Source: JAPWJZ01 sp964575605 (GTDB taxonomy: Bacteria; Pseudomonadota; Alphaproteobacteria; Micavibrionales; UBA2020). Taken from it: 64,000 nt of DNA. The notes beneath the pieces were generated by a model that saw only the letters and a program-made list of their open reading frames with translations, was not told the DNA's origin and searched no databases. How positions within the stretch are numbered: position 1 is the first letter of the stretch; each line of letters begins with the position of its first letter. A program made the translations under genes and the position numbers. The stretch lies in NCBI GenBank assembly GCA_964575605.1, contig CAZNRN010000018.1, positions 1-64,000 of the forward strand, written 5' to 3'. Below are positions 51,184 through 59,703 of the stretch, piece by piece.

Positions 51184-51822
51184 CTACAGCGTGCCGCGCG
51201 TGTGCAGTGCGTTTTTGCCACCGTAGAGCCGCATGAAAATAGTAACCGTTTCGCGTACGCTCAGTTCCTTGTCTTTCTGCGTCGGCAGAGGCTTGATGCC
51301 CAAAATCATGCGCAGGTAATATTTGCCTTTCAGCTGCGCAAAAAAGCACGAGGCGGCGCTGTCGGCGTCGGGTATCGACAATACGCCGAGCTTGTTCTGC
51401 TCCTTCAGGAACGCGGCGAAAAGGTTGACGAGCCGTTGGGTGCCGTCCTCGTAATACCGCTCGGCAAGCTTCGGATGGCGCGTTACCTCCGATATCACCA
51501 GCCGCGTCACTGCAAGCGTTTCGGTGCTGGTGACGAAATTGAGGAAGTTCAGCCCGGCTTCATAAAGGTATTCTTCAATGCTGCGGCCCCCTGTGCCGGG
51601 CAGCTTGTCCGGCAGGCGATGTCCTTCGCACAGCGTGATGATCATGCTCTTGAACAACTCGTCCTTGCTTTTGAAATGGCCGTAAACGGTCTGCTTGGTG
51701 ACGCCGGCGGCGGTAGCGATCGCGTCCATCGACGTCGCGGCATAGCCTTGCTTCGGGAACAGCCTGATGGCTGCCTTAAGGATTGCTTCGTGCTTTGCGC
51801 CGTCTTTGCTGCGTTTTGTCAC
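51184..51822 (-). CDS. TetR-family regulator
   Basis: 212 residues, GTG start. N-terminal helix-turn-helix 12-58 (AAIRLFPKQGYAATSMDAIA, GVTKQTVYGHFKSKDELF); the C-terminal ligand domain resembles the AefR-like group. Divergent from the flavoprotein operon 88 nt away and upstream of the esterase, so it may control both directions. Confidence 0.88.
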   Translation of the reverse strand: MTKRSKDGAKHEAILKAAIRLFPKQGYAATSMDAIATAAGVTKQTVYGHFKSKDELFKSMIITLCEGHRLPDKLPGTGGRSIEEYLYEAGLNFLNFVTSTETLAVTRLVISEVTRHPKLAERYYEDGTQRLVNLFAAFLKEQNKLGVLSIPDADSAASCFFAQLKGKYYLRMILGIKPLPTQKDKELSVRETVTIFMRLYGGKNALHTRGTL

Positions 51823-51910
51823 ATTAGACCCGTGAGTTTAATACTAGACTGGATGGTATGATAGTGTTATGGTGCGCCATTGTCCAGTGATTCCTTACGG
51901 GTCGGTCACC

Positions 51911-53146
51911 ATGTCTCGCATCGCCATTATCGGCACCGGTATTTCAGGCCTTGCTGCGGCGTCGCTGCTGCATGCCGCCCACGACATAACGGTCTACGAG
52001 AAAGCCGCCGCGGTTGGCGGGCATACGCGCACGCTGCAGGTGGGCGGCGTTCCCGTCGACACCGGTTTTATCGTCTATAACGAGCGCAACTATCCGCTGC
52101 TGACAGCCCTGTTCCGGCATCTTGGCGTGGAAACGCAACCCAGCAACATGACCTTTGGCGTGACCGGTGAAAACGGTGCGCTAGAATGGGGTGCCGAAAA
52201 CCTGAACGCGGTTTTCGGCCAGCGCGCAAATATTTTCAAGCCCCGCTTCTGGAAGTTTCTCTGCGATATCCTGCGCTTCAACCGGCAGGCGGAAAAGAAA
52301 GCCGCCGAAAATCCCGGCGTCACGCTGGGCGAGCTGGCGCGCACCATGGGCATGGGCGACTGGTTCCTGCAATATTACCTTCTGCCGATGGGCGGAGCTA
52401 TCTGGAGCTGCTCGCTGCAGGCCATGCTGGCCTTTCCGGCAGATCTTTTCGTTTCTTTTTTCAAGGCGCACGGCTTGCTGACGGTCACGCAGCAGCCCAA
52501 ATGGCGCACGGTAAAGGGCGGTAGCCGCGAATACATCACGCGCCTCACCGCGCCTTTCCGCGACCGCATCCTTACCTCCCGCGCCGCGACTGCTATCACG
52601 CGCAAGTATGGCATTAAGGTGACGGATAGCGCGGGTGAAACGCGCCACTATGACCGGCTCGTCCTTGCCTGCCCCGCGAACGAGGCGCTGGGCCTGTTGC
52701 GCGATGCCACGCCAGAAGAACGCGCGGCGCTGGGCGCTTTCAAATACCAGCCTAACCGCGCGGTACTGCACAGCGACGCGAGCCTGATGCCGAAGCGGCG
52801 GCGCTGCTGGAGCAGCTGGGTATACCACGCCACGGACACCGGCGGACCGATTTCCGTTACGTACTGGATGAACCAGCTGCAGTCGCTGGGCGATAAAACG
52901 CCCCTGTTCGTGACGCTTAATCCTCCAAAACCTGTTGCCGCGCAGCATATCCACGACGAGCATGTATTCGAACATCCGATCTATACCGTTGAGGCCTTCA
53001 ACGCTCAGAAAAGCCTGCCCGGCATACAGGGCACGCTGGATACATGGTATTGCGGCGCCTATCACCGCAACGGTTTCCACGAAGACGGCCTCGCCAGCGC
53101 GGTCGAGGCCGCAAGGCTAATGGGTGTGGAGGCGGCATGGCGCTAG
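51911..53146 (+). CDS. FAD-dependent amine-oxidase-like oxidoreductase
   Basis: 411 residues. Rossmann motif IAIIGTGISGLAAASLL, GGHTRTLQVGGVPVDTGFIVYN. First gene of a five-gene operon (flavoprotein, DUF1365, cyclopropane synthase, chalcone isomerase-like, DUF3833). Family members act on membrane fatty acids, for example desaturation near a methyl branch in furan fatty acid synthesis; that role is inferred from the cluster. ATG at 51911 begins the fold. Overlaps DUF1365 by 10 nt. Confidence 0.85.
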   Translation: MSRIAIIGTGISGLAAASLLHAAHDITVYEKAAAVGGHTRTLQVGGVPVDTGFIVYNERNYPLLTALFRHLGVETQPSNMTFGVTGENGALEWGAENLNAVFGQRANIFKPRFWKFLCDILRFNRQAEKKAAENPGVTLGELARTMGMGDWFLQYYLLPMGGAIWSCSLQAMLAFPADLFVSFFKAHGLLTVTQQPKWRTVKGGSREYITRLTAPFRDRILTSRAATAITRKYGIKVTDSAGETRHYDRLVLACPANEALGLLRDATPEERAALGAFKYQPNRAVLHSDASLMPKRRRCWSSWVYHATDTGGPISVTYWMNQLQSLGDKTPLFVTLNPPKPVAAQHIHDEHVFEHPIYTVEAFNAQKSLPGIQGTLDTWYCGAYHRNGFHEDGLASAVEAARLMGVEAAWR

Positions 53147-53901
53147 AAAACGGCCTTTTCCTGTCCAAAATCATGCATGCGCGGCAGAGGCCGAAGCGGA
53201 ATGCCTTTACCTATGGCGCTTATTACCTGAGCTTTGCGCTGGATGACATGAAGCGGCTGGGGGAAACGCCGGGCTTGTCCTGCAACCGTGGCAATCTCTT
53301 CAGTTTTTTCGAAAAAGATCATGCCGGCGGCGATGGCCCGCTGGAACCCTGGGTGCGAAAAATCCTCGCTGACTGGCAGGTGCCGCAGGCCGATGGCCGC
53401 ATCGTACTGGTCACGCTGCCGAGGCTATTCGGTTTCGTTTTCAATCCCGTCAGCTTTTTTTTCTGCCTCGACAAGGCCGGTTCTTTGCGGGCGGTAATAT
53501 CGGAAGTGCACAATACATTTGGCGACCGTCACTGCTATATTTCGTTCCATGACGACCGCCGCGTGATTACGCAGGACGACCAGCTGCAGTCACAAAAAGT
53601 GTTCCATGTCTCGCCCTTTATCAAAGTTACGGGCCATTACGTCTTCCGCTTCGCCTATCATGCGGACAAGATCGGCGTCTGGGTTGACCATCATGACGGG
53701 GAAGGGCTGTTGCTGCAGACATCCATCGCGGGCAGGCGCGTGCCGCTGACGGGCCTTAACCTGCTTAAGGCGTTCTTCCGCTACCCGATGATGACATTGA
53801 AAGTAATAACACTCATACACTATCAGGCGCTGCGGTTGTGGATGAAGGGTATCCGCTATATCAGCCGCCCGCCCGCGCCCGAGGAGGAGGTTTCACGATG
53901 A
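53137..53901 (+). CDS. DUF1365 protein
   Basis: 254 residues. Typical DUF1365 pattern: KIMHARQRPKRNAFTYGAYY, RLFGFVFNPVSFFFCLD, VISEVHNTFGDRHCY and KVFHVSPFI. Always close to cyclopropane synthase-like genes and likely acts on acyl chains; chemistry not established here. Start at 53137 chosen; overlaps the flavoprotein by 10 nt and cfa by 4 nt. Confidence 0.88.
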   Translation: MALENGLFLSKIMHARQRPKRNAFTYGAYYLSFALDDMKRLGETPGLSCNRGNLFSFFEKDHAGGDGPLEPWVRKILADWQVPQADGRIVLVTLPRLFGFVFNPVSFFFCLDKAGSLRAVISEVHNTFGDRHCYISFHDDRRVITQDDQLQSQKVFHVSPFIKVTGHYVFRFAYHADKIGVWVDHHDGEGLLLQTSIAGRRVPLTGLNLLKAFFRYPMMTLKVITLIHYQALRLWMKGIRYISRPPAPEEEVSR

Positions 53902-55058
53902 AAACGCCCTTTAACGCGCTGGCCCGCCAGCTGCTGCAGAATTTCGAGCGCATCGAGTTCGGCAGCCTGCGCATCACGACGCCCGAAGGCAAGGAGCTGA
54001 TCTTCAAGGGGTCTAAGCCTGGCGCCGACGCGACCTTCGTGCTGCACGACTGGAAAGCCGTCAATAACGCGCTGGCGCGTGGCGACATCGCGCTCGGCGA
54101 AGACTACATCGCCGGCCTTTGGGACACCAACAGCATCGAGGCGCTGTTCACCGTGTTCCTTTCCAACCTGCACAGCCTTGGCGATTATGCGCATGGCAAC
54201 TTCTTCCAGCGGCTTGGCTTCAATGTGCTGAACCGCATCCTGCGCCGCAACAGCAAGGCGGGCAGCAAGCAGAACATCCAGGCGCATTACGACGTGGGGA
54301 ATGCTTTCTACAGGCTATGGCTTGACGATACGATGACCTATTCCTCTGCTATTTTTCCCGGGCGCGAAACGAGCCTAGAGGACGCGCAGAATGCCAAATA
54401 CGCGCGTATCCTGTCGCGCATCAAGGGCGACAGCGTGCTCGAGATTGGCTGCGGCTGGGGCGGCTTTGCCGAGGCCGCCGCGAACGACAGCCGCCGCGTC
54501 ACGGGCATCACCATCTCGCCCTCGCAGCATGCTTTCGCGCAACAGCGTCTCGGCCCCCGCGCCGATATCAGGCTGCAGGATTACCGCGACACCGGCGGTG
54601 TTTTCGATTCGATCGTCTCTATCGAGATGTTCGAGGCGGTGGGCGAAAAATACTGGCCCGTCTATTTCCGGCGCCTGTCCAACAGCCTGAAAAAAGGCGG
54701 AAATGCCGTGGTGCAGACTATTGTTATGCGCGACGACCTGTTTGACATGTACCGCACCAGCAGCGATTTTATCCGCCACTACGTTTTCCCGGGCGGCATG
54801 CTCCCATCGGAAAAAAGGTTTTCGGATGAAGCCCGCGCTGCGGGGCTGGAGCTCACCGACAGCTACCGGTTTGGCCATGACTACGCGCGCACCCTGCGGG
54901 AATGGGCGGCGCGGTTCGAAACGCGCCTGTCTGACATCCGGGGCATGGGGTACAGCGAGGCGTTTGTTCGCAACTGGCGTTTTTATCTTGGAACCTGCGC
55001 CGCGGCCTTCGCTGTTGGCAGGACGAACGTCTTGCAACTGGAGCTTAAACATGCGTAG
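53898..55058 (+). CDS. Cyclopropane-fatty-acyl-phospholipid synthase family methyltransferase
   Basis: 386 residues. SAM-binding VLEIGCGWGGFAEAAA, QAHYDVGNAFYRLWLDDTMT, SIEMFEAVGEKYW and the YVFPGG motif of the CFA family. Adds a methylene or methyl group to unsaturated phospholipid acyl chains at the inner membrane. 4-nt ATGA overlap with DUF1365 and 8-nt overlap with the next gene. Confidence 0.92.
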   Translation: MKTPFNALARQLLQNFERIEFGSLRITTPEGKELIFKGSKPGADATFVLHDWKAVNNALARGDIALGEDYIAGLWDTNSIEALFTVFLSNLHSLGDYAHGNFFQRLGFNVLNRILRRNSKAGSKQNIQAHYDVGNAFYRLWLDDTMTYSSAIFPGRETSLEDAQNAKYARILSRIKGDSVLEIGCGWGGFAEAAANDSRRVTGITISPSQHAFAQQRLGPRADIRLQDYRDTGGVFDSIVSIEMFEAVGEKYWPVYFRRLSNSLKKGGNAVVQTIVMRDDLFDMYRTSSDFIRHYVFPGGMLPSEKRFSDEARAAGLELTDSYRFGHDYARTLREWAARFETRLSDIRGMGYSEAFVRNWRFYLGTCAAAFAVGRTNVLQLELKHA

Positions 55059-55569
55059 CCTTATCCTTGCCTTTCTCCTGATCTTCCTTCCGCTTTCGGC
55101 GCTGGCGGCGCCGCCTTCCGAAATCGGCGCCTATATCAAGTCCGGCACACCCTATGGGTCGGCAACGCTGAACAAATTCATGTCTCGCGTTTATGACGCA
55201 ACACTCTGGACGGACGCGCCGGAGTGGACAATGAAAAAGCCTTTTGCGCTTAGCTTGCGCTACGGGATGAATTTTGACGGCGAAGACCTTGCACGCCGCT
55301 CGATCGAGGAAATGGACAGCCAGAAAAAGCTGGCAGCCAAGACCGCGGCCGCATGGGGTGCGAAGTTGCGGGCGCTTTTCCCTGATGTGAAAAAAGGCGA
55401 CCGCATCACGGCGGTTTACCTGCCGGACAGGGGTACGCGCATCTATTATAACGGTGCCTACAGGGGCAGTATTTCGGATACTGCATTTTCTGCGCGATTT
55501 ATAGGTATCTGGATGTCGCCGGAAACGTCGGAGCCGGCGGTCCGGAAAAAACTGATTGGCAAAAAATGA
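55051..55569 (+). CDS. Periplasmic chalcone isomerase-like protein
   Basis: 172 residues with signal peptide (MRSLILAFLLIFLPLSALAA). The remainder follows the bacterial chalcone isomerase-like fold (KFMSRVYDATLW, FALSLRYGMNFDGEDLARRS, ITAVYLPDRGTRIYYNG, FIGIWMS). Such proteins usually lack flavonoid chemistry and are thought to bind fatty acids. Coupled on both sides by overlaps. Confidence 0.8.
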   Translation: MRSLILAFLLIFLPLSALAAPPSEIGAYIKSGTPYGSATLNKFMSRVYDATLWTDAPEWTMKKPFALSLRYGMNFDGEDLARRSIEEMDSQKKLAAKTAAAWGAKLRALFPDVKKGDRITAVYLPDRGTRIYYNGAYRGSISDTAFSARFIGIWMSPETSEPAVRKKLIGKK

Positions 55570-56132
55570 AAAAACCTGTTCTTCTTGTGGCGGTAACCGC
55601 CTTAACCCTAGCGATGGTAATCAAGATGTTCTGCTGCAATTACGGTCTTGCCTCCGATAGTGAAATGGCAAAATACGCGAAAAACACGCCGCTGATGGAC
55701 CCGCGTGTTTATTTCAACGGAAAGGTCGATTCAGCGGGCGTCTTTATCGAGCGCTCCGGCGTTGCCGATCCCTATTTCCACATCGCGATGGAAGGTAAAT
55801 GGAAAGACGGCGAAGGCGATGTCTTCGAGGAGTTCGTCTATAGCGATGGCCGCCGCAACGCGCGCACATGGCACGTCAAATTCACGGATGAAACTCATTT
55901 CATCGCGACCGCCCCGGATGTGGTCGGCGAGGGCCGGGGAGTGATTTCGGGCAATGCCATGCATATGGCCTATGTACTGCGCGTGCCGGTGAAGGGCAGA
56001 ACATATGATCTCGCCCTTTCCGACTGGATGTGGCGCGTGGACGAACATACCGTTCTCAATAAAATCGAGATGCGCAAATTCGGCTTCAAAGTAGGTGAGC
56101 TGATCTGCACCTTCAGGAAGCAGGACGCCTGA
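55566..56132 (+). CDS. DUF3833 protein
   Basis: 188 residues with an N-terminal hydrophobic segment (6-22). DUF3833 features: PRVYFNGKVDSAGVFIERSG, GDVFEEFVYSDGRRNARTWHVKF and the C-terminal LSDWMWRVDEHTVLNKIEMRKFG. Last gene of the lipid operon, ATGA overlap with the previous gene. Function unknown, envelope-associated. Confidence 0.85.
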   Translation: MKKPVLLVAVTALTLAMVIKMFCCNYGLASDSEMAKYAKNTPLMDPRVYFNGKVDSAGVFIERSGVADPYFHIAMEGKWKDGEGDVFEEFVYSDGRRNARTWHVKFTDETHFIATAPDVVGEGRGVISGNAMHMAYVLRVPVKGRTYDLALSDWMWRVDEHTVLNKIEMRKFGFKVGELICTFRKQDA

Positions 56133-56216
56133 GTGGTGTGCTGACTGGTTTTGGCCAGTCTCTGCGCGTATTCTACAGTACCTGATCATGCGCGGGAATG
56201 TGGTTACTGCAACTTT

Positions 56217-56380
56217 CACGTGTTCTTACACGGTTGACTTTTTGAACGTAAATTTTATCGTAAAATCAATGTGTAAGAGCCATCGGAAGGCGACGTAAAA
56301 TCGCGAGCCCTCACGGGCGTGTCGCGTCGCTTCCGGCCAGGGCCGCCATTCAAAAAATCATAGATAACGGCCCTGACCGG
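56217..56380 (+). repeat. tRNA-Leu-like element, copy B (decayed), with downstream inverse repeat
   Basis: Aligns without gaps to copy A at 48486-48612, including the TTGACTTTTTGA promoter-like part and a 72-nt tRNA-like part (56277-56348). The anticodon stem and variable arm are kept, but position 33 is G rather than T and the T loop is lost, so this copy cannot be a normal tRNA. A 13-bp inverted repeat (56333-56345 with 56368-56380, one mismatch) follows, including an inverse T-arm end. The two copies flank the 48.6-56.2 kb segment as direct repeats. Confidence 0.7.
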
Positions 56381-56397
56381 AATCGAACTTAGGGCAT

Positions 56398-56562
56398 TTA
56401 GCGGGCATCGCGGTGTTGGACGACCCGCACCTGTTCCTGCGGAAAGGCCTTGTCGTAGCCTTTTTGCAGGCCGTAGCCCGTGCCGAAGAGGGCCGTGCTG
56501 ACCAGCGCATAGGCCAGGAATATCTTGGCCAGCCTTTTGCGCTCAGGATGCTTTTTGAACAT
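56398..56562 (-). CDS. Small single-helix membrane protein
   Basis: 54 residues: basic N-terminus MFKKHPERKRLAKIF, one hydrophobic helix about 14-31, polar C-terminus. It lies 15 nt behind the porin gene on the same strand and is probably co-transcribed. Family not recognised. Confidence 0.55.
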   Translation of the reverse strand: MFKKHPERKRLAKIFLAYALVSTALFGTGYGLQKGYDKAFPQEQVRVVQHRDAR

Positions 56563-56577
56563 GGTTATCCGTTCCTG

Positions 56578-57321
56578 TCAGGGGAACGTCCTCGTGATTG
56601 TGCCGACGACACGGCTTTCGCAACCGTCGGCGCAGTCGGCTTTGCCGAGGTTGGTGTCGTAGTATGAAACGCCGAACGTGAATTTTTCCCAGGCGTAGGA
56701 AACGCCGGCTGTCCAGTCGGTGTAGTCGGGCACGCCGAACGATGCTTCATCGTCTATCCATTGATGGCCGACCGCCGCGTTCGCGGTGAAACCTGTATCG
56801 AAAACGGGCACGCTGGCCGCGCCGTTCAGGTAGACGGCAGTATCGGAGCCGGCGAAGTAATCGGGCGAGACAAAGGCCGAGCCGGTGAAGGTAACGGGGC
56901 CGAGCGGCGCGGAAGCCGCCAGTTTTCCTTCCCAGTAATCATAGTCGAGGTTGCTGCTGGCGCCGGGGTAGGCGTAATAGACGGCGCCCGCATCCATCGC
57001 GACAGGGCCCCAGTTCCATTTGTAGCCGCCCGACACGTCGATTTCGACGGTGGCTTCGTCGCCGTCGTTGAAATCAACGTTCGACCCCCAAAAGCCGAGG
57101 TAGGGGCCGGTCGACTGCCCGAAGTTCAGCGCACCCTGTGCGGCGAACCTCTCGTCGCTCTGCGTAATGCCGCGGAAGACATAGTCGCTGGTGAAGGCGA
57201 CGGATCCCGAGGGGTTGGCGAAGAAATTATAGACATCCGAATGCGTCGCATCATCGGCGTACGCGGCGAGCGGCAGCAGGCTGACGCTTGCGAGAAGAAG
57301 TGCGGGGAGAAATTTTTTCAT
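56578..57321 (-). CDS. TorF-family putative porin
   Basis: 247 residues with signal peptide (MKKFLPALLLASVSLLPLAAYA). The TorF pattern is clear: GSVAFTSDYVFRGITQSDE at the start of the barrel, paired strands, CADGCESR and a final hydrophobic strand ending TITRTFP. Divergent from kdp-linked genes; a T-rich KdpE-like box oriented toward it lies at 57374-57395, so potassium-dependent control is plausible. Confidence 0.82.
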   Translation of the reverse strand: MKKFLPALLLASVSLLPLAAYADDATHSDVYNFFANPSGSVAFTSDYVFRGITQSDERFAAQGALNFGQSTGPYLGFWGSNVDFNDGDEATVEIDVSGGYKWNWGPVAMDAGAVYYAYPGASSNLDYDYWEGKLAASAPLGPVTFTGSAFVSPDYFAGSDTAVYLNGAASVPVFDTGFTANAAVGHQWIDDEASFGVPDYTDWTAGVSYAWEKFTFGVSYYDTNLGKADCADGCESRVVGTITRTFP

Positions 57322-57373
57322 GGCTTTGAACCTCGTTTGTTTTTTGCAGCGTGACGAAGTTCGCCCGAGTCGT

Positions 57374-57424
57374 CTTGTAAAAAGCCTGTAAAAAGTGTTC
57401 TGCGCTTTTTTACGGGCTTTTTAT
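57374..57424. promoter_or_regulatory. Two divergent KdpE-like T-rich boxes
   Basis: The 18-bp imperfect inverted repeat here (57378-57395 with 57405-57423) is made of two copies of a box with paired TTTTTAC half sites about 11 bp apart. One faces the porin on the minus strand and one faces the small membrane gene on the plus strand. The pattern resembles the KdpE site of the E. coli kdp promoter as I recall it. Confidence 0.5.
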
Positions 57425-57469
57425 GCGACAGCCACCGGTATTCGCACGACAATGGAAATAGAGGCTTCC

Positions 57470-57646
57470 ATGACTGCGTTCGCACAAACCTATGTCCTTC
57501 AGATAGCGGCATTTGTGATGACAAATGCAGGGGCGATGATTCTGGGTAAAGGCCTGTTCACGCGCATCCGCGCGCTACGCTGGATTGCCGGGGGCGGCTG
57601 CCTTCTGGCGGCGGGGGTTATTTTCTATGTCACACGCCCCTTGTAA
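57470..57646 (+). CDS. Small two-helix membrane protein upstream of kdp
   Basis: 58 residues, MTAFAQTYVLQIAAFVMTN then a basic loop GLFTRIRALR and a second helix. ATG at 57470 has a GAGG site six bases before; an ATG at 57452 is possible but lacks one. It stands between two KdpE-like boxes and is probably part of the potassium response. Not recognised. Confidence 0.5.
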   Translation: MTAFAQTYVLQIAAFVMTNAGAMILGKGLFTRIRALRWIAGGGCLLAAGVIFYVTRPL

Positions 57647-57672
57647 CTGCACAGGAATACCGCGCGTAAAGG

Positions 57673-57694
57673 CTTTTTTACGGCATTTTTACAC
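57673..57694 (+). promoter_or_regulatory. KdpE-like box of the kdp operon
   Basis: Direct repeat of two TTTTTAC-type half sites (TTTTTTAC, then TTTTTACAC), nearly identical to the boxes at 57374-57424, ending 53 nt upstream of the first kdp-linked gene. KdpE activates kdp when potassium is low. Confidence 0.55.
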
Positions 57695-57747
57695 GACACC
57701 GGGGCGATTCAGGCCCAGATATATCTACAGGTAACAGGAGAAAGAAA

Positions 57748-57843
57748 ATGGACTGGATATACCTGCTGCAGCTGCTGGGCTTTGGGCTGGTCTGCCTTGG
57801 CTTTATCAAGCTGGCTGCGAAGCTGGCGGAGGAAAAAGAATGA
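57748..57843 (+). CDS. 31-residue membrane peptide heading the kdp operon
   Basis: MDWIYLLQLLGFGLVCLGFI followed by KLAAKLAEEKE: one hydrophobic helix and a charged helical tail. Strong ribosome-binding site (CAGGAGAAAG). Its stop overlaps the kdpF start (ATGA), so it is translated together with the pump. Distinct from KdpF, which follows; possibly a further stabilising or regulatory peptide. Confidence 0.65.
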   Translation: MDWIYLLQLLGFGLVCLGFIKLAAKLAEEKE

Positions 57844-57932
57844 CGATTTTTTACACCATCATGGGTGCGGTAGTCATCGCCCTGTTCGTTTACCTTTTTG
57901 TCGCGCTTCTCAAGCCGGAGATTTTTCCATGA
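57840..57932 (+). CDS. kdpF: KdpF, small potassium-ATPase subunit
   Basis: 30 residues, one helix, ending LFVYLFVALLKPEIFP, the standard KdpF signature. Stabilises the KdpFABC complex. ATGA overlaps with both the preceding peptide gene and kdpA. Confidence 0.88.
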   Translation: MTIFYTIMGAVVIALFVYLFVALLKPEIFP

Positions 57933-59701
57933 TATTTGGCATCACATACAGCAGCTGGGTTCAGATACTGCTTTTCTTTGGCGTGTTGTTCGCGGCGGCA
58001 AAGCCGCTCGGCACTTTCATGGCGGCTGTTTACCAGGGAAGCAAAACCATTCTTTCCGGTCCGCTGGGCTGGCTGGAGCGTGGCATATACAAAGCCTGTT
58101 TCGTCAATCCTGACGAGGACATGACATGGAAGCAATACGCCTCCCATGTGGTTGTCTTCAGCACGGTCTCTCTCTTCGGCCTTTATGCGCTCATTCGTCT
58201 GCAGGCATCCCTGCCGTTGAACCCGGCAAATATGGCCGAGGTAGCACCTGACCTTGCTTTCAACACGGCAATCAGTTTTGTCAGTAACACAAACTGGCAA
58301 TCCTATGGCGGCGAAGCAACCATGAGTTACTTCACGCAGATGGCCGGCCTTGCCATGCAGAACTTCGTTTCCGCTGCCGTCGGCATGGCGGTCATGGCGG
58401 CGGTCATTCGGGGTTTTATCCTGAAGAACAGCAAGGGCATCGGCAATTTCTGGGCGGATATGGTGCGCGGTCTGGTTTATATCCTGCTGCCGCTGTGCCT
58501 TGTCTTTGCTTTGATCCTTGTGTCTCAAGGCGTCGTGCAGACTTTCAAACCCTATGCGGAGGCGCAGATTTTGCAGCCCTTCACGGGCGCCGACGGCAAG
58601 GAAGTCACGACACAGGCCATTGCAGTCGGGCCTGTTGCTTCTCAGGTTGCGGTCAAGCAACTGGGTACGAATGGTGGCGGCTTCTTTAACGTAAACTCCG
58701 CCCATCCCATCGAAAACCCGACGCCGCTGTCCAATTTCCTGCAATTGCTGGCTATCCTGCTGATACCTGCCGCCTGCTGCCATGCTTTCGGGCGCATGGT
58801 AAATGATGCGCGGCAGGGCTGGGCGCTGCTGGCGGCGATGACAATTATTTTTATACCGCTATTCTTCTTCTGCTTTTCGCAGGAACAGGCTGGAAATCCG
58901 GTGCTCGCAAAGCTGGCCGAGATCAACCAGGCGGCCAGCCCCGCGCAAAGCGGCGGCAATATGGAGGGCAAGGAAGCGCGGTTCGGGGTCGTCAACTCTA
59001 CCCTCTGGGCGACGGCGACCACGGCGGCCTCCAACGGCTCCGTGAACTCCATGCACGATTCGTATACGCCGCTGGGCGGGATGGTGCCTCTGCTGATGAT
59101 GCAGTTCAGCGAAGTCATCTATGGCGGCGTCGGCTGCGGGCTTTACGGCATGCTGGTTTATGCTCTGATCACCGTGTTCATCGCGGGGTTGATGGTCGGG
59201 CGGACGCCGGAATACCTGGGCAAGAAAATACAGTCCTATGAAATGAAAATGGCCTCGATCGTGTTGCTGGCGCCCTTGCTGGCGGTGTTGCTGGGAACGG
59301 CACTGGCAGTGATTACGGATGCGGGCAAGGCGGGTGTGCTGAATACGGGCGCGCATGCCTTTAGCGAAATCCTCTACGCTTTTTCCTCGGCGGGCAATAA
59401 CAACGGCAGCGCCTTTGCGGGCCTGACGGCGGCGACGCCATTCTATGATACGGCCCTTGGCTGGGCGATGCTGGTCAGCCGGTTTTTCTGCATGCTGCCG
59501 GTGCTGGCTATTGCGGGTTCGCTGGCCGCGAAGGGGGCTGTGCCGCCCTCTGCGGGGACATTGCCGACGCATACCCCGCTCTTTGTCTTCCTGCTGGCGG
59601 GTGTCGTCGTCCTGGTGGGCGTGTTGACCTATGTGCCCGCATTGGCGCTGGGGCCGATGGCGGAACATCTTGAAATCCTGAAAAACCTTGCGGGGAAATA
59701 A
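57929..59701 (+). CDS. kdpA: Potassium-transporting ATPase subunit A
   Basis: Potassium-selective membrane subunit, 590 residues. Selectivity-filter loops SNTNWQSYGGE and QLGTNGGGFFNVNSAHP, and SSAGNNNGSAFAG. ATG at 57929 overlaps kdpF by 4 nt; the frame is open upstream but those codons are inside the two small genes. Confidence 0.95.
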   Translation: MIFGITYSSWVQILLFFGVLFAAAKPLGTFMAAVYQGSKTILSGPLGWLERGIYKACFVNPDEDMTWKQYASHVVVFSTVSLFGLYALIRLQASLPLNPANMAEVAPDLAFNTAISFVSNTNWQSYGGEATMSYFTQMAGLAMQNFVSAAVGMAVMAAVIRGFILKNSKGIGNFWADMVRGLVYILLPLCLVFALILVSQGVVQTFKPYAEAQILQPFTGADGKEVTTQAIAVGPVASQVAVKQLGTNGGGFFNVNSAHPIENPTPLSNFLQLLAILLIPAACCHAFGRMVNDARQGWALLAAMTIIFIPLFFFCFSQEQAGNPVLAKLAEINQAASPAQSGGNMEGKEARFGVVNSTLWATATTAASNGSVNSMHDSYTPLGGMVPLLMMQFSEVIYGGVGCGLYGMLVYALITVFIAGLMVGRTPEYLGKKIQSYEMKMASIVLLAPLLAVLLGTALAVITDAGKAGVLNTGAHAFSEILYAFSSAGNNNGSAFAGLTAATPFYDTALGWAMLVSRFFCMLPVLAIAGSLAAKGAVPPSAGTLPTHTPLFVFLLAGVVVLVGVLTYVPALALGPMAEHLEILKNLAGK

Positions 59702-59703
59702 CC

